Shown: positions 1 through 9,478 of the stretch, in pieces | How the letters are laid out: the number at the start of each line of letters is the position of its first letter | Position numbering within the stretch: position 1 is the first letter of the stretch | Assembly (NCBI RefSeq): GCF_011299575.1 | Contig: NZ_CP049863.1 | Coordinates: forward strand, 930,001-994,000 | DNA length: 64,000 nucleotides | Direction of reading: 5' to 3' | Source: Leucobacter viscericola | Lineage (GTDB): Bacteria; Actinomycetota; Actinomycetes; Actinomycetales; Microbacteriaceae | Translations under genes and position numbers: made by a program | The notes under the pieces: generated by a model | Databases searched by the model: none | What the model saw: the letters and a program-made list of their open reading frames with translations, nothing else | What the model was told of the DNA's origin: nothing

Positions 1-376
1 GCATAGCGCCGTCGAAGTAGGGGTTGAGCTCGGCCTTCATGGCCTCGGGAGCAACCCAGTTGTTGGTCGGGCCTGCATCGGCTTCGCTCTCGGAGCAGAT
101 GAATGTGCGATCCTCAACGCGCGCCACGTCGGCGGGGTGCGAGCGAGCGAGGAAGCTGCCGGGGCGCAGATCCTTATTGAGTGGAACGAGGGTACCGGCC
201 TCGACCATCTCCGTGGTGATGCGGTTCCATTCGTCTTGTGAGCCGTCGCACCACACAATTGCGTCGGGCTTTACGAGCTCGGCAACGGTGGTCACCCACT
301 CCAGAATCTCCGGTTTGGTGGTGGTGGCTTCGGCGCGCACGAGATCTGCGATCTCGATGACCTGGTTGGTACCCAT
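1..376 (-). CDS. pckG: Phosphoenolpyruvate carboxykinase (GTP), N-terminal part
   Basis: This is the first ~125 residues of a GTP-dependent PEP carboxykinase, the cytosolic enzyme that converts oxaloacetate to PEP in gluconeogenesis; the rest lies beyond the left edge. The start ATG is at 374-376 with a GAGGAG ribosome site just upstream (about 381-390). The translation has the typical actinobacterial PckG N-terminus, including [11 protein letters not shown] and DAGPTNNW. It is divergent from the ScfR/RamB-type regulator at 505, which suggests coordinated control of gluconeogenesis on acetate or fatty acids (inference). The catalytic P-loop is outside the window, so identity rests on the N-terminal domain. 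Confidence 0.9.
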   Translation of the reverse strand, partial: MGTNQVIEIADLVRAEATTTKPEILEWVTTVAELVKPDAIVWCDGSQDEWNRITTEMVEAGTLVPLNKDLRPGSFLARSHPADVARVEDRTFICSESEADAGPTNNWVAPEAMKAELNPYFDGAM

Positions 377-486
377 TGACGTTCTCCTCGGGTGTGAACC
401 TTGAGTGGTAAGAATCGGTGTCATATCCATTCTCGGTACTCCCGAAGCTGCAAGTTTACCGATTCGGGTGTAAAGATTTTAGCTTT

Positions 487-501
487 TTGACATATAGTCA
501 A
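487..501. promoter_or_regulatory. Palindrome overlapping -10 box of the scfR-type gene
   Basis: TTGAC-N5-GTCAA is a perfect 5-bp inverted repeat. A good -10 hexamer TATAGT (493-498) lies inside it, 6 nt before the ATG at 505, and no Shine-Dalgarno is visible, so the transcript probably starts at the initiation codon (leaderless). The palindrome is well placed for autorepression or for the divergent pckG promoter. No convincing -35 was seen. Confidence 0.5.
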
Positions 502-504
502 TTT

Positions 505-1977
505 ATGGCACCTGAAGCGACCCCCTCTATTAGCGAGGCAGAAGTTGATCGTCTCCTGCTCGGAAAGCGGCTGCGACACTTCAGAACACGCTCGGGCCTC
601 ACCCTCGATCAACTCGGCGAAAAGGTCGGTGTTGTCGCGAGCCAGCTCTCCCTCATCGAGAACGGCAAGCGCGAACCGCGACTCGGTCTGCTTCAGGGGC
701 TCGCCCGCGAGTTTGGCATCGACCCCTCTGAGCTACTGAAACACGAGGCTCCGGATCATCGCAGCGCCCTGGAGATCGAGCTCGAACGTGCGCAGTCAGC
801 CCCCGGTTACTCCCGCCTGGGCCTCCCCCACGTGCGTACACCACGAACGCTGAGTGACGACACCCTCGAGGCCATCGTGGGACTGCATCGTGAACTCGCG
901 CGTCGATCCCGAGCCGCTGCAACAACCTCAGAGGAAGCCCGCCGGGCAAACACCGCCATCCGCATGCAAATGCAGGAGCGCGACAACTACATGCCCGAGG
1001 TCGAGGTTTTGGCTTCCGACCTCATGCGGCGCATCGGTCACGGCACGGGAGCCGTCACGCACCGCCAGGTCGCGATGCTGGCGGAGATGCTCGGCTTCAC
1101 ACTCATCTTCGTTGACGATCTGCCCTCAAACACACGAAGTATTACAGATCTTGAGAACGGTCGCATTTATTTGCCGCCCGCATCGATCCCTGGTGGCCAC
1201 GGCCTGCGATCCCTCGCACTGCAGGCAATGGCTCACCGCGTGCTCGGCCACTCCGAACCGGCAAGTTATGCAGAATTTCTCGAACAGCGGCTTCAGATCA
1301 ACTACTTCGCGGCAGCCTGCCTGCTGCCAGAGGCCCGCGCGGTCGAGTTCTTGCAGCAGGCAAAGCGCAACCGTAACCTCGCAATTGAAGATCTTCGCGA
1401 CGCATTCGGGGTCACTCACGAGGCCGCGGCCCACCGATTCACCAACCTCGCCACGAGACACCTCGATCTGCGGGTGCACCACTATCGCGCGGACGGCGCG
1501 GGATCCCTGGTGCGCGGCTACGCAAACGATGGGCTGCCGTTCCCGGCCGATACCTCAGGCTCGATCGAGGGCGAGGTGCTCTGCCACAAGTGGGGTGGCC
1601 GATCCGCGTTCAATCGAACCAACCGCACGAGTGAGTTCTATCAATACACCGACACCCCGTCGGGTACCTTCTGGTCGAGCGTGCAGACGGGCGACGCGGA
1701 GCAGGGCCCGTTCGCGATTGCCTGTGGTGTCTCGTTTGACGACACACGCTGGTTCCGCGGCCGCGACACCAGCGTGCGAGCGGTGTCGACCTGCCCTGAC
1801 GAATCCTGCTGCCGCATGGCGCGCCCCGAGTTGCTGACGCGCTGGTCTGGCAAGGCGTGGCCGAGCGCGCGCATGCACGCGCACGTGCTCACACCACTGC
1901 CGACGGGCACCTTCCCGGGGGTCGACGACACGGATATGTACGAGTTTTTGTCGCGGCACGCGCCCCAGGAGAACTGA
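505..1977 (+). CDS. XRE-family short-chain fatty acyl/acetate regulator (ScfR/RamB type)
   Basis: A 490-residue DNA-binding regulator. Residues about 20-75 are an XRE/Cro helix-turn-helix (GKRLRHFRTRSGLTLDQLGE...SQLSLIENGKREP); the middle has an ImmA/IrrE-like zincin fold region; the C-terminal ~150 residues match the domain of short-chain fatty acyl-CoA regulators, with a CPDESCC cysteine cluster. Relatives RamB (Corynebacterium) and Rv0465c (Mycobacterium) control acetate and glyoxylate genes. The ATG at 505 is preferred to an in-frame start at 418 because the HTH begins right after it and a -10 box sits 6 nt upstream. It is divergent from pckG and may regulate it (inference). Confidence 0.85.
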   Translation: MAPEATPSISEAEVDRLLLGKRLRHFRTRSGLTLDQLGEKVGVVASQLSLIENGKREPRLGLLQGLAREFGIDPSELLKHEAPDHRSALEIELERAQSAPGYSRLGLPHVRTPRTLSDDTLEAIVGLHRELARRSRAAATTSEEARRANTAIRMQMQERDNYMPEVEVLASDLMRRIGHGTGAVTHRQVAMLAEMLGFTLIFVDDLPSNTRSITDLENGRIYLPPASIPGGHGLRSLALQAMAHRVLGHSEPASYAEFLEQRLQINYFAAACLLPEARAVEFLQQAKRNRNLAIEDLRDAFGVTHEAAAHRFTNLATRHLDLRVHHYRADGAGSLVRGYANDGLPFPADTSGSIEGEVLCHKWGGRSAFNRTNRTSEFYQYTDTPSGTFWSSVQTGDAEQGPFAIACGVSFDDTRWFRGRDTSVRAVSTCPDESCCRMARPELLTRWSGKAWPSARMHAHVLTPLPTGTFPGVDDTDMYEFLSRHAPQEN

Positions 1978-2019
1978 CCCGCTGCTTCCCTCGCGGCCTA
2001 ACCTGCTCCCCATCCCGCC

Positions 2020-2090
2020 GACTGGCCATCATTTCGTCGACTCGCCATCACATACGATGGCTTCTCGACGAGACGATGGCTTCTCGACGG
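2020..2090. repeat. REP-like intergenic repeat, copy 1
   Basis: A 71-bp element with a second copy of exactly the same length at 46083-46153, about 85% identical by eye. It has two left modules containing GGCCATCA/TCGTCGA and two right modules of the form ATGGCTTCTCGACG, which are partly inverted to each other and could fold as a hairpin. Both copies lie between convergent genes. Confidence 0.6.
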
Positions 2091-2148
2091 GTGAGCGGGG
2101 TGGCTGGGCGAGTGAAGCGAGCAGGGTGGCAAACAACACCCAGAACGC

Positions 2149-2185
2149 AAAAACCCCGCCAACCATAGTGGTCAGCGGGGTTTTT
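2149..2185. terminator. Bidirectional intrinsic terminator between scfR-type gene and ndh
   Basis: AAAAACCCCGC ... GCGGGGTTTTT forms a strong stem with an inner ACCA/TGGT extension, A-tract on one side and T-tract on the other. It can terminate both converging transcripts; it lies 17 bp past the ndh stop. Confidence 0.9.
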
Positions 2186-2201
2186 AGCGGTTCAGGATCG
2201 C

Positions 2202-3533
2202 TTACGCCTTGGGGCGGCTCGCGAATTCCTCGAAGATCGCGCGGGGCTCTTGCACTGCCTCGATGTTCACGACGTCGCGTGCGAGGAAGAAGTGACCAAC
2301 CCAGCCGCCGAACACGCGCCACTTGCGCTCCCACGTGGGGATCGCGAGGCCGTGGTAGAAGCGGTGCGCGAGCCATGCGAGGTAACCGCGCAGAGCGAAG
2401 TTGCCCGACTGGAACACACCGGTGTTGAGGCCGAGACCGGCAACCGCACCCTGGTTCTTGTGGTTGTACTCGCGTGCACCCTCGCCGCGCAGATCCGCGA
2501 CGATGTTCTTCGCGAGCAGACGGCCCTGACGAACGGCGTGCTGCGCGTTGGGAACGCAGAATCCACCGGGGCCGGGGGTCGCAGAGATATCGGGAACCTG
2601 CGAGGTGTCACCCGCGGTCCACGCCCCAGCGAGCTCTTTGCCGTCTTCGGTGGTGATGCGCAGGTTCGGGCTTGCGACCACGTGGCCACGCGGGCCAATC
2701 GGCAGGTCGGTGCCACGCAGGAACGGGCGGGGCATAACGCCAGCCGTCCACACGATCAGGTCGGACTCGTAGTTCTCGCCGGTGGAGAGCTCGATCTTGC
2801 CGTCGACCGCAGACGAGAGCTGGGTGTCGAGGTGGATGTTGACGCCACGACGGGTCTGATCCTTCACAACCCAGTCGGCGGTCTTCTGCGCGACCTCGGG
2901 CATGATGCGGCCCATGGCCTCAACGAGGTGGAACACCGTCTCGTCGAAGTTGATCTCGGGGTAACGACGCAGCAGAGCAGTTGCGAAGGATCGCAGCTCT
3001 GAGATCGTCTCGATGCCAGCAAAGCCGCCACCGACCACGGTAACGGTGAGCAGGCGTGCACGCTCGGCCGATCCTGCGGGCAGTGAAGCCGCGCGCTCGA
3101 AGTTGCCGACCATGCGGTCGCGCACTGCAACGGCCTCTTCGATGGTCTTCATGCCGATTGCGTTATCGGCGATGCCAGCGATCGGGAAGGTACGCGAGAC
3201 GGATCCGGTCGTCACAACGATCTGGTCGTACTCGAAGTCGAACGCCTCGCCCACGTTGGGGGTGATGGTCGCGGTTTTGGTGTCGTGCGAAATGCCGGTC
3301 ACCTTGCCCGCGATGTTCGCGGTCTTCTTGAGGTGACGGCGGCGCGCTACAACTGCGTGACGCGGCTCAATCGAGCCAGCGGCAACCTCGGGAAGGAACG
3401 GCAGGTAGGCCATGTAGGGCAACGGATCAACGATCGTCACCTCAGCTTCGCCAGCACGAAGAAGCTTCTCCAGCTTCCAAGCAGTGTAGAAGCCAGCGTA
3501 GCCACCACCAACGATCAGAATCTTCTTCGCCAC
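2202..3533 (-). CDS. ndh: Type II NADH dehydrogenase (NDH-2)
   Basis: A 443-residue membrane-associated flavoenzyme that passes electrons from NADH to quinone without pumping protons. The N-terminal Rossmann motif KKILIVGGGYAGFYTA binds FAD, a second (TVTVVGGGFAGIETISEL, near residue 165) binds NADH, and the IVWTAGVMP and AWTAGDTSQVP stretches are typical of NDH-2. The start is a GTG at 3531-3533 with AAGGAGA 7 nt upstream; longer in-frame starts (to 3623) add an unlikely leader. It is monocistronic, with a possible -10 (TAGAAT on the minus strand) at 3626-3631 and a strong terminator downstream. Confidence 0.93.
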   Translation of the reverse strand: MAKKILIVGGGYAGFYTAWKLEKLLRAGEAEVTIVDPLPYMAYLPFLPEVAAGSIEPRHAVVARRRHLKKTANIAGKVTGISHDTKTATITPNVGEAFDFEYDQIVVTTGSVSRTFPIAGIADNAIGMKTIEEAVAVRDRMVGNFERAASLPAGSAERARLLTVTVVGGGFAGIETISELRSFATALLRRYPEINFDETVFHLVEAMGRIMPEVAQKTADWVVKDQTRRGVNIHLDTQLSSAVDGKIELSTGENYESDLIVWTAGVMPRPFLRGTDLPIGPRGHVVASPNLRITTEDGKELAGAWTAGDTSQVPDISATPGPGGFCVPNAQHAVRQGRLLAKNIVADLRGEGAREYNHKNQGAVAGLGLNTGVFQSGNFALRGYLAWLAHRFYHGLAIPTWERKWRVFGGWVGHFFLARDVVNIEAVQEPRAIFEEFASRPKA

Positions 3534-3625
3534 GAAGCGGTCTCCTTGATGCATATGAGCAGAAATGGTCCCGCGCCTAGAACGGGGACACGGCAAATGA
3601 TGGACGCAATTCGCCCAACCCACTC

Positions 3626-3631
3626 ATTCTA
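3626..3631 (-). promoter_or_regulatory. Possible -10 box of ndh
   Basis: Read on the minus strand this is TAGAAT, about 92 nt before the ndh GTG start. No good -35 element is visible at the expected distance, so this is tentative. The rest of 3534-3728 shows no gene. Confidence 0.3.
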
Positions 3632-3728
3632 GACTGACTTTCAGGTGGAACTTGCGTTTTCCGCGGCCTGCATCCAAAAAACCGAAAATTTCAACCGAGT
3701 TTCTTGCAGAACCCGAGGTTTCTGCGCT

Positions 3729-4163
3729 TTAGAGGCTCCAGCCACTTCGTTCGAGCGCAATATCTCCGATGGGGTTCACTCCCGGGCCCGCCGCCAAAGC
3801 GTGACCCATGAGCGCGTGCAAGCACTTTACGCGGGTCGGCATTCCGCCCGCGCTCACACCGGCAAGCTCGGGAACCTCGCCCACGGTGTCGCGATCCGCG
3901 ATGTACTGCTCGTGTGCACGCTGGTACTGCGCGCGCATCTCTTCGTCTTCGGCGAGCATCTCGTTAAACTCGGCCATCATGCCGACGGCTTCAAGGCGCG
4001 ACGCTGCAGCGACAGCCTCGGGATGGCAGAGGTAGTAAAACGTCGGGAAGGGCGATCCGTCGGGCAGGCGTGAGGCCGTTGCCACGACTGCGGGAGCCCC
4101 GTCTGTGGTGCGAGCTGCGATCCCAACAACACCTCGGGCTTCACGGCCAAGCTGCTCACTCAC
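3729..4163 (-). CDS. DUF501 family protein, 5' end apparently frameshifted
   Basis: A protein of unknown function from the DUF501 family, which in actinobacteria follows eno and divIC. The family core is clear (LGREARGVVGIAAR at the start; FPTFYYLCHP; MPTRVKCLHAL). From the GTG at 4161-4163 it has 144 residues but no ribosome site. In the same frame the upstream codons encode YAEPTQADIAAV, the usual family N-terminus, yet no start exists there. An ATG at 4208-4210, overlapping the divIC stop as ATGA with GAGGAG upstream, is one frame away; one extra C in the C5 run (4197-4201) would join them. So the true start is probably 4210 and a 1-nt indel (real or sequencing) interrupts it. Confidence 0.75.
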   Translation of the reverse strand: MSEQLGREARGVVGIAARTTDGAPAVVATASRLPDGSPFPTFYYLCHPEAVAAASRLEAVGMMAEFNEMLAEDEEMRAQYQRAHEQYIADRDTVGEVPELAGVSAGGMPTRVKCLHALMGHALAAGPGVNPIGDIALERSGWSL

Positions 4164-4206
4164 GGCTGCAATATCAGCCTGGGTGGGTTCGGCGTAGGGG
4201 GCCGGC

Positions 4207-4740
4207 TCATTGTTGGGACTCCTCGGGGTTAGCGTCGGTCGTGCTCTGTGTGGGCGCAGGATCTTGCGCAGCAGTTTTGTCAGATTTCAGTTGTTCAGGC
4301 GTGGCTTTGGTGGTTCCAGCTGTGAGGAACGAACCGGCGAGCCCCTGCGCCCAGTTGCTCTGCATGCGCGAGAGCTTGGCTTCGGTCTTTTCGGTTGACT
4401 CGACTGGCAACACCGTGTCATCGATCACGTTCAGCTGCGTCTCCCCCGGTAGCACGTAAAACAAACGATCACGTGCTTGGGAACGGACGTAAACGGGGTC
4501 TTTCCACTTGGCGCGCTCAGCATCCATCTTGTCGACCGACTCTTGGCCCTGCTTGACGTTATCGCGCAGGTCAGAGAGCTCGCGCTGCTGCTGCACAAAG
4601 GTCGACAGGCTCGGGCTGACAATCACGACCCCCGCGACCACCAGGATCACAACGAGCACGGTGAAACCACTGAAGCGCAGACTCGAAAACCAGGTCCCGA
4701 GATCTTCTCTCCAGCGTTTCACCGTGCTGTCGTTTGCCAT
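4207..4740 (-). CDS. FtsB/DivIC-family septum formation initiator
   Basis: A 177-residue bitopic membrane protein of the FtsB/DivIC family, which joins FtsL and FtsQ in the divisome. It has a short cytoplasmic N-terminus, one membrane segment (about residues 25-45, FTVLVVILVVAGVVIV), a coiled coil (about 50-80, QQQRELSDLRDNVKQ) and the family motif DPVYVRSQARDRLFYVLPGE. The C-terminus is a Thr/Gln/Lys-rich tail without predicted fold. It lies 23 bp after eno and its stop overlaps the probable DUF501 start, giving the conserved actinobacterial operon eno-divIC-DUF501. Confidence 0.88.
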   Translation of the reverse strand: MANDSTVKRWREDLGTWFSSLRFSGFTVLVVILVVAGVVIVSPSLSTFVQQQRELSDLRDNVKQGQESVDKMDAERAKWKDPVYVRSQARDRLFYVLPGETQLNVIDDTVLPVESTEKTEAKLSRMQSNWAQGLAGSFLTAGTTKATPEQLKSDKTAAQDPAPTQSTTDANPEESQQ

Positions 4741-4763
4741 GCGCGCTACTTACCGCCTAGTGC

Positions 4764-6053
<1,290 letters not shown>

Positions 6054-6082
6054 CTAAGTGTCTGTGCCTGTGTGTTCTAAGC

Positions 6083-6119
6083 CTGTTGATCGGTGCGCTT
6101 GCGTCGCACCGATCAACAG
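6083..6119. terminator. Perfect 15-bp hairpin between VOC gene and eno
   Basis: CTGTTGATCGGTGCG (6083-6097) is the exact inverse of 6105-6119, with a 7-nt loop. It follows the VOC gene stop and precedes eno. It lacks a long T-tract, so it is either a terminator for the VOC transcript or an RNA structure ahead of eno. Confidence 0.6.
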
Positions 6120-6138
6120 TTTAGCGGGCACCAAAGAC

Positions 6139-6573
6139 TCAGGGCAGTTGCGACTCCCAGACAGCCGGGCCTTCCTCGGACGCTACGGGATCCATGTAGA
6201 GGAACTCAAGGATGTTGCCGTCAGGATCTTCCATGGTGCGCGAGTACATGAACCCGTAGTCCGAGGGTTCGCGTGGTTCACTGCCACCAGCGGCGAGTCC
6301 AGCGGCGAGGACGCTGTCGACGTCTTCGCGTGACTCGCGAGACATGGCCAGGATCACCTGCGCCGTGGAGCGGGGATCAGCGAGCTTCTTGTCGGTGAAA
6401 CCACCGAAGTGCTCGTGCGTGAGCACCATGAAATAGATGTGCTCATTCCAGACGATGCAGGCCGCGTTCTCGTCTGTGAACAGCGGATTGATCTCACACC
6501 CAAGCGCCGTATAGAACGCTTTTGAGCGATCAAGATCGGTCGTGGTGACGTTGACAAAGATTTGAGTTTCCAT
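6139..6573 (-). CDS. VOC-superfamily (glyoxalase/dioxygenase fold) protein
   Basis: A 144-residue vicinal-oxygen-chelate fold protein: IFVNVTTTDLDRSKAFYTALG begins the first beta-alpha-beta module and RTMEDPDGNILEFLYMDP the end of the second, with the usual DPDGN-x-x-E turn. Substrate is unknown; this sub-group (METQIFVN...) is often annotated only as glyoxalase-like. The start is taken at 6573 (METQ) because the fold begins there; an in-frame ATG ten codons upstream is less likely. Monocistronic, between hisS and eno. Confidence 0.8.
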   Translation of the reverse strand: METQIFVNVTTTDLDRSKAFYTALGCEINPLFTDENAACIVWNEHIYFMVLTHEHFGGFTDKKLADPRSTAQVILAMSRESREDVDSVLAAGLAAGGSEPREPSDYGFMYSRTMEDPDGNILEFLYMDPVASEEGPAVWESQLP

Positions 6574-6630
6574 GGTGAAATGGTGCCACCGCTTCAGCCC
6601 CACGTCAACGGGTCACGACCGCCTTCGCAG

Positions 6631-7953
6631 CTAATCGCTAAGCGGGCGAAACTCGAGGTCGTCGGCGGTCTTTGTGTCGGCACGGACCGCGGCAAAACTG
6701 GTGAAACCCTCTGCAGCAACCCTCGCAAGCAACATCTTCATGTTCTTCTGCCGCTTCTCGAGGCGCACCCGGTGGCCTCGTGCCACCAGTTCACGCTTCA
6801 GGGTCAGCAGGTTTGTGAAGTCACCGTCAGCTTCGTAGACCAGCGCAACTGCCTCTGGGCCGGTGCCCTCAGGCAGGGTCAGCAGATCCACAACGCGCTC
6901 GAACCCGATTGAGAATCCAACGGCGGGCACGTCCTGTCCCAGGAAACGTCCGACCATGCCGTCATATCGGCCACCGCCACCAACCGAGCTGCCGGAACCC
7001 GGGTGGGCCACCTCGAAGATCGTGCCGGTGTAGTAGCCCATGCCGCGCACGAGAGTCGGATCGAAGCGCACGCTGACACCGTCGGGCAGCGCGCCCTCAA
7101 GCGCAGCACCGAGTGCCGCGAGGTTCTCTACGCCCTCAGTGGCGGCACCTGCTGGCAGTACAGCCTCAATTGCGTCGCGACTGAGCGGGATCCCACCCGT
7201 GCCGTCTTCCGTTCCCGCGAGAGCGGGTTCAACTGCTGCGAGCACGGCTCCGAGCTTCTCGGCGGCCACCGCGTCGATCCCGCGCAGCTCCTCAACAACT
7301 CCCTCGGCACCGATCTTGTCGAGCTTATCGATCGTGATGAGCGCACCATCGTGAGTCTCTGGCACAAAACCGCAGTGGTCGAGCAGGCCAAACAGGATGC
7401 GGCGATCGTTGACGCGGATCACGCAACCGTTCAGACCAAGCTCAGCGAGCGCCTGCGAGGTAGCGGTGACCAGCTCGATCTCGGCAAGCAATCCGGGCTC
7501 ACCGATGATGTCGATATCGGCCTGCACAAACTGGCGGTAGCGGCCCTTTTGTGGACGCTCGGCGCGCCACACTGGCCCGATCTGGATCGAGCGAAACACG
7601 GGCGGCAGCTCAGCGCGGTGGCTCGCGTAGAACCTGGTGAGCGGCACGGTCAGGTCGAAGCGCAGACCGAGGTCGGCGAGCTGCTCGGGGTTGCCCGCCT
7701 CGACCGCTGCGGCGAGTGCCTCCGGCTTGATACCGCGCTTCAGGATCGAGAATGAAAGCTTCTCGTTGTCTCCCCCGAGGCCAGCGTGCAGTCTTGCGTA
7801 ATCCTCAACCGTGGGGGTCTCGATCTCGTCGAAACCGTGCGCGCGGTACACACCTTTGATGATCCCGAGCGCGTGCTCGCGGCGGGCTTTGTCAGCGGGC
7901 AGGAAGTCGCGCATGCCGCGCGGAGGATTTACGGGGTTTGCCATGCAGGCCAT
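6631..7953 (-). CDS. hisS: Histidyl-tRNA synthetase
   Basis: Class II aminoacyl-tRNA synthetase charging tRNA-His. Motif 1 lies near RGMRDFLPADKARR...YRAHGFDEIETPTVE, motif 2 is FRSIQIGPVWRAERPQKGR and the histidine-specific RGMGYYTGTIFE is present; motif 3 is VGFSIGFERV; the C-terminal anticodon-binding domain follows (residues ~340-440). An insertion of about 60 residues in the middle (LRGIDAVAAEKLGAVLAAVEP...) is typical of the actinobacterial form. Starts at 7953 or 7944 (MANPVNPPRG) are both possible; ribosome sites are weak. Confidence 0.95.
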   Translation of the reverse strand: MACMANPVNPPRGMRDFLPADKARREHALGIIKGVYRAHGFDEIETPTVEDYARLHAGLGGDNEKLSFSILKRGIKPEALAAAVEAGNPEQLADLGLRFDLTVPLTRFYASHRAELPPVFRSIQIGPVWRAERPQKGRYRQFVQADIDIIGEPGLLAEIELVTATSQALAELGLNGCVIRVNDRRILFGLLDHCGFVPETHDGALITIDKLDKIGAEGVVEELRGIDAVAAEKLGAVLAAVEPALAGTEDGTGGIPLSRDAIEAVLPAGAATEGVENLAALGAALEGALPDGVSVRFDPTLVRGMGYYTGTIFEVAHPGSGSSVGGGGRYDGMVGRFLGQDVPAVGFSIGFERVVDLLTLPEGTGPEAVALVYEADGDFTNLLTLKRELVARGHRVRLEKRQKNMKMLLARVAAEGFTSFAAVRADTKTADDLEFRPLSD

Positions 7954-7988
7954 TCTTTCATGGGTGCGGGCGGGTTAATGCAACACAT

Positions 7989-8058
7989 CAGCCGGTGCTC
8001 ACACAACTGCCGGACAGAAACGCGAGGTTTCCGCCAGCTGAGGTGTCAGCACCGGCTG
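7989..8058. terminator. Long-loop inverted repeat after telA
   Basis: CAGCCGGTGCT (7989-7999) is the exact inverse of 8048-8058, separated by 48 nt. It lies just past the telA stop and before hisS. It probably acts as a terminator or barrier for the telA operon; there is no clear T-tract. Confidence 0.4.
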
Positions 8059-8079
8059 GCGTGTAGAGCAGGATCCAGC

Positions 8080-9453
8080 TCAGCTAGTGAGCTTGTTCAG
8101 CAGGTCGCTGCCCGGGTCTGCGGTATTCGACGCGGGAGAAGCACTAGGAGCAGCCTCAACTGCCGAGGGCTTTCGGCTCGCATCAGCAACGGCACGCTGC
8201 GAGGCAATCACCGCGTCCTCGATCGTGGTCTCGCCCTGCTCAAGCGCCTGCAGGTTGCGCGCGCGCAACGCACGCCCAGCACGATCCGCGGTGACAATCG
8301 CAGCGCACTGCGCCTTCACCGAGTCGATGACGGCCCAGATGGTGTCCTCGGTGATAACCGGGGCCTGGGAGGCGTTGGCAACAGCTTCAACAGACTTCGC
8401 GGTTTCAGCGAAGGCGCCCTGGATCAGCTTGTTGGTGCCCTCTTGCACGGACTCGCCGAGCTCGGCACCCTCACGTGCGAAGGCAGCCTGCTGCCACATC
8501 ACGAGCGACTGGCGTGCCGACGGCAGACCCATCGTGCGGAACGTCGCGAGGCGGCGACGCAGCGCAAAGGTGGTCACGATGAGGTTGCGAGTGGCCGGTG
8601 CGTGCGCGAAGCCCAGGAAGAACTGCGTGCGCCAGTCGGCCCAGCTCTTCTCGGTCTCCGAGAGCACAAACGACAGCTTGCTGTGGACCTCGCGCAGCTC
8701 GTCGACCGAGATTGTCTCGCCCTTGTAGCTCACCGATTCAGACTTCGAGGCCTCTGCCTCGCGCAAGATTCCGTCGGCCTCGTCAAACTCCTTTCGCAGT
8801 TCAACAATTACCTGCTCAAGTGCCGCGAGCACCGCAACAACATCGTCCATGTGGGAGAGCGTCTGCTTGTGGAGCAGCTCACCGCGAGCAATGTTGTCGG
8901 CGAGGGCAGACTCCATCTCCTGCAGCTTGACCTCGGCCAGATCGATCTTGTCTGAGATCGGCTTCGACTCGCGCACCATCGTGGCGAGTGTGTACTTGGT
9001 CTTTTTGAACCAGCCGACAACGGTGTTCACCGCGTCTTCGACCTTCTGCGAACGCCACTTCTTCTCGAAGCCGTCCATCGTGCGCAGCATGTCGTTGACA
9101 ACCGCGTCAGCCTCGGGAATCTTGATGTCGCGCTGCGCCTCAAGTAGCTGCACGGACGCGGAGTTCATCTTCTCCATAACCGGGCCGCCAAACGAGACGA
9201 TCTGGTTCACGTCATCGACGAATTTGCGGGCGAGCACCGGCGCCCCGCGCTCCAGGTCTGCAAGCTGCTGCGCCGTGAGTAGGCTACGGAACTTAAAAGC
9301 TGAGTCCTCGGGCCGAGCGACCGCGGCTCCTGTTTCGGGCACCTCCGCGATTGCGCGCTCAAGCGGCGTCGCCTGTGCCTCAGACGCTTTGGCATCGTCG
9401 GGCTCAATCAGCGCGGCAAAATCGACGGCGACGGTCGGTTGTTCCTCTGACAT
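8080..9453 (-). CDS. TelA-family toxic anion resistance protein
   Basis: A 457-residue cytosolic, mostly helical protein of the TelA family, named for tellurite resistance although the molecular role is unsettled. The family core begins at FRSLLTAQQLADLERGAP and continues through VDDVNQIVSFGG, LEAQRDIKIPEADAVVNDML and GFEKKWR; coiled-coil segments follow, with FALRRRLATFRTMGLPSARQSLVMWQQA toward the end. The ATG at 9451-9453 has AGGAGG 5 nt upstream and is preferred to 9504. It is the last gene of a three-gene operon with the secreted membrane protein and the VWA lipoprotein, 25 bp from its neighbour. Confidence 0.85.
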   Translation of the reverse strand: MSEEQPTVAVDFAALIEPDDAKASEAQATPLERAIAEVPETGAAVARPEDSAFKFRSLLTAQQLADLERGAPVLARKFVDDVNQIVSFGGPVMEKMNSASVQLLEAQRDIKIPEADAVVNDMLRTMDGFEKKWRSQKVEDAVNTVVGWFKKTKYTLATMVRESKPISDKIDLAEVKLQEMESALADNIARGELLHKQTLSHMDDVVAVLAALEQVIVELRKEFDEADGILREAEASKSESVSYKGETISVDELREVHSKLSFVLSETEKSWADWRTQFFLGFAHAPATRNLIVTTFALRRRLATFRTMGLPSARQSLVMWQQAAFAREGAELGESVQEGTNKLIQGAFAETAKSVEAVANASQAPVITEDTIWAVIDSVKAQCAAIVTADRAGRALRARNLQALEQGETTIEDAVIASQRAVADASRKPSAVEAAPSASPASNTADPGSDLLNKLTS

Positions 9454-9478
9454 GTTTCCTCCTGATTGGGGTAGCAGG

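Noticed and set aside
418..504. Longer start for the ScfR-type regulator
   Set aside because: The extra 29 codons cover the -10 box and palindrome, and the conserved HTH begins shortly after the ATG at 505.
7786..8955. Rightward frame across the hisS-telA junction
   Set aside because: Runs antisense through two conserved genes and their terminator; Arg/Cys-rich shadow.
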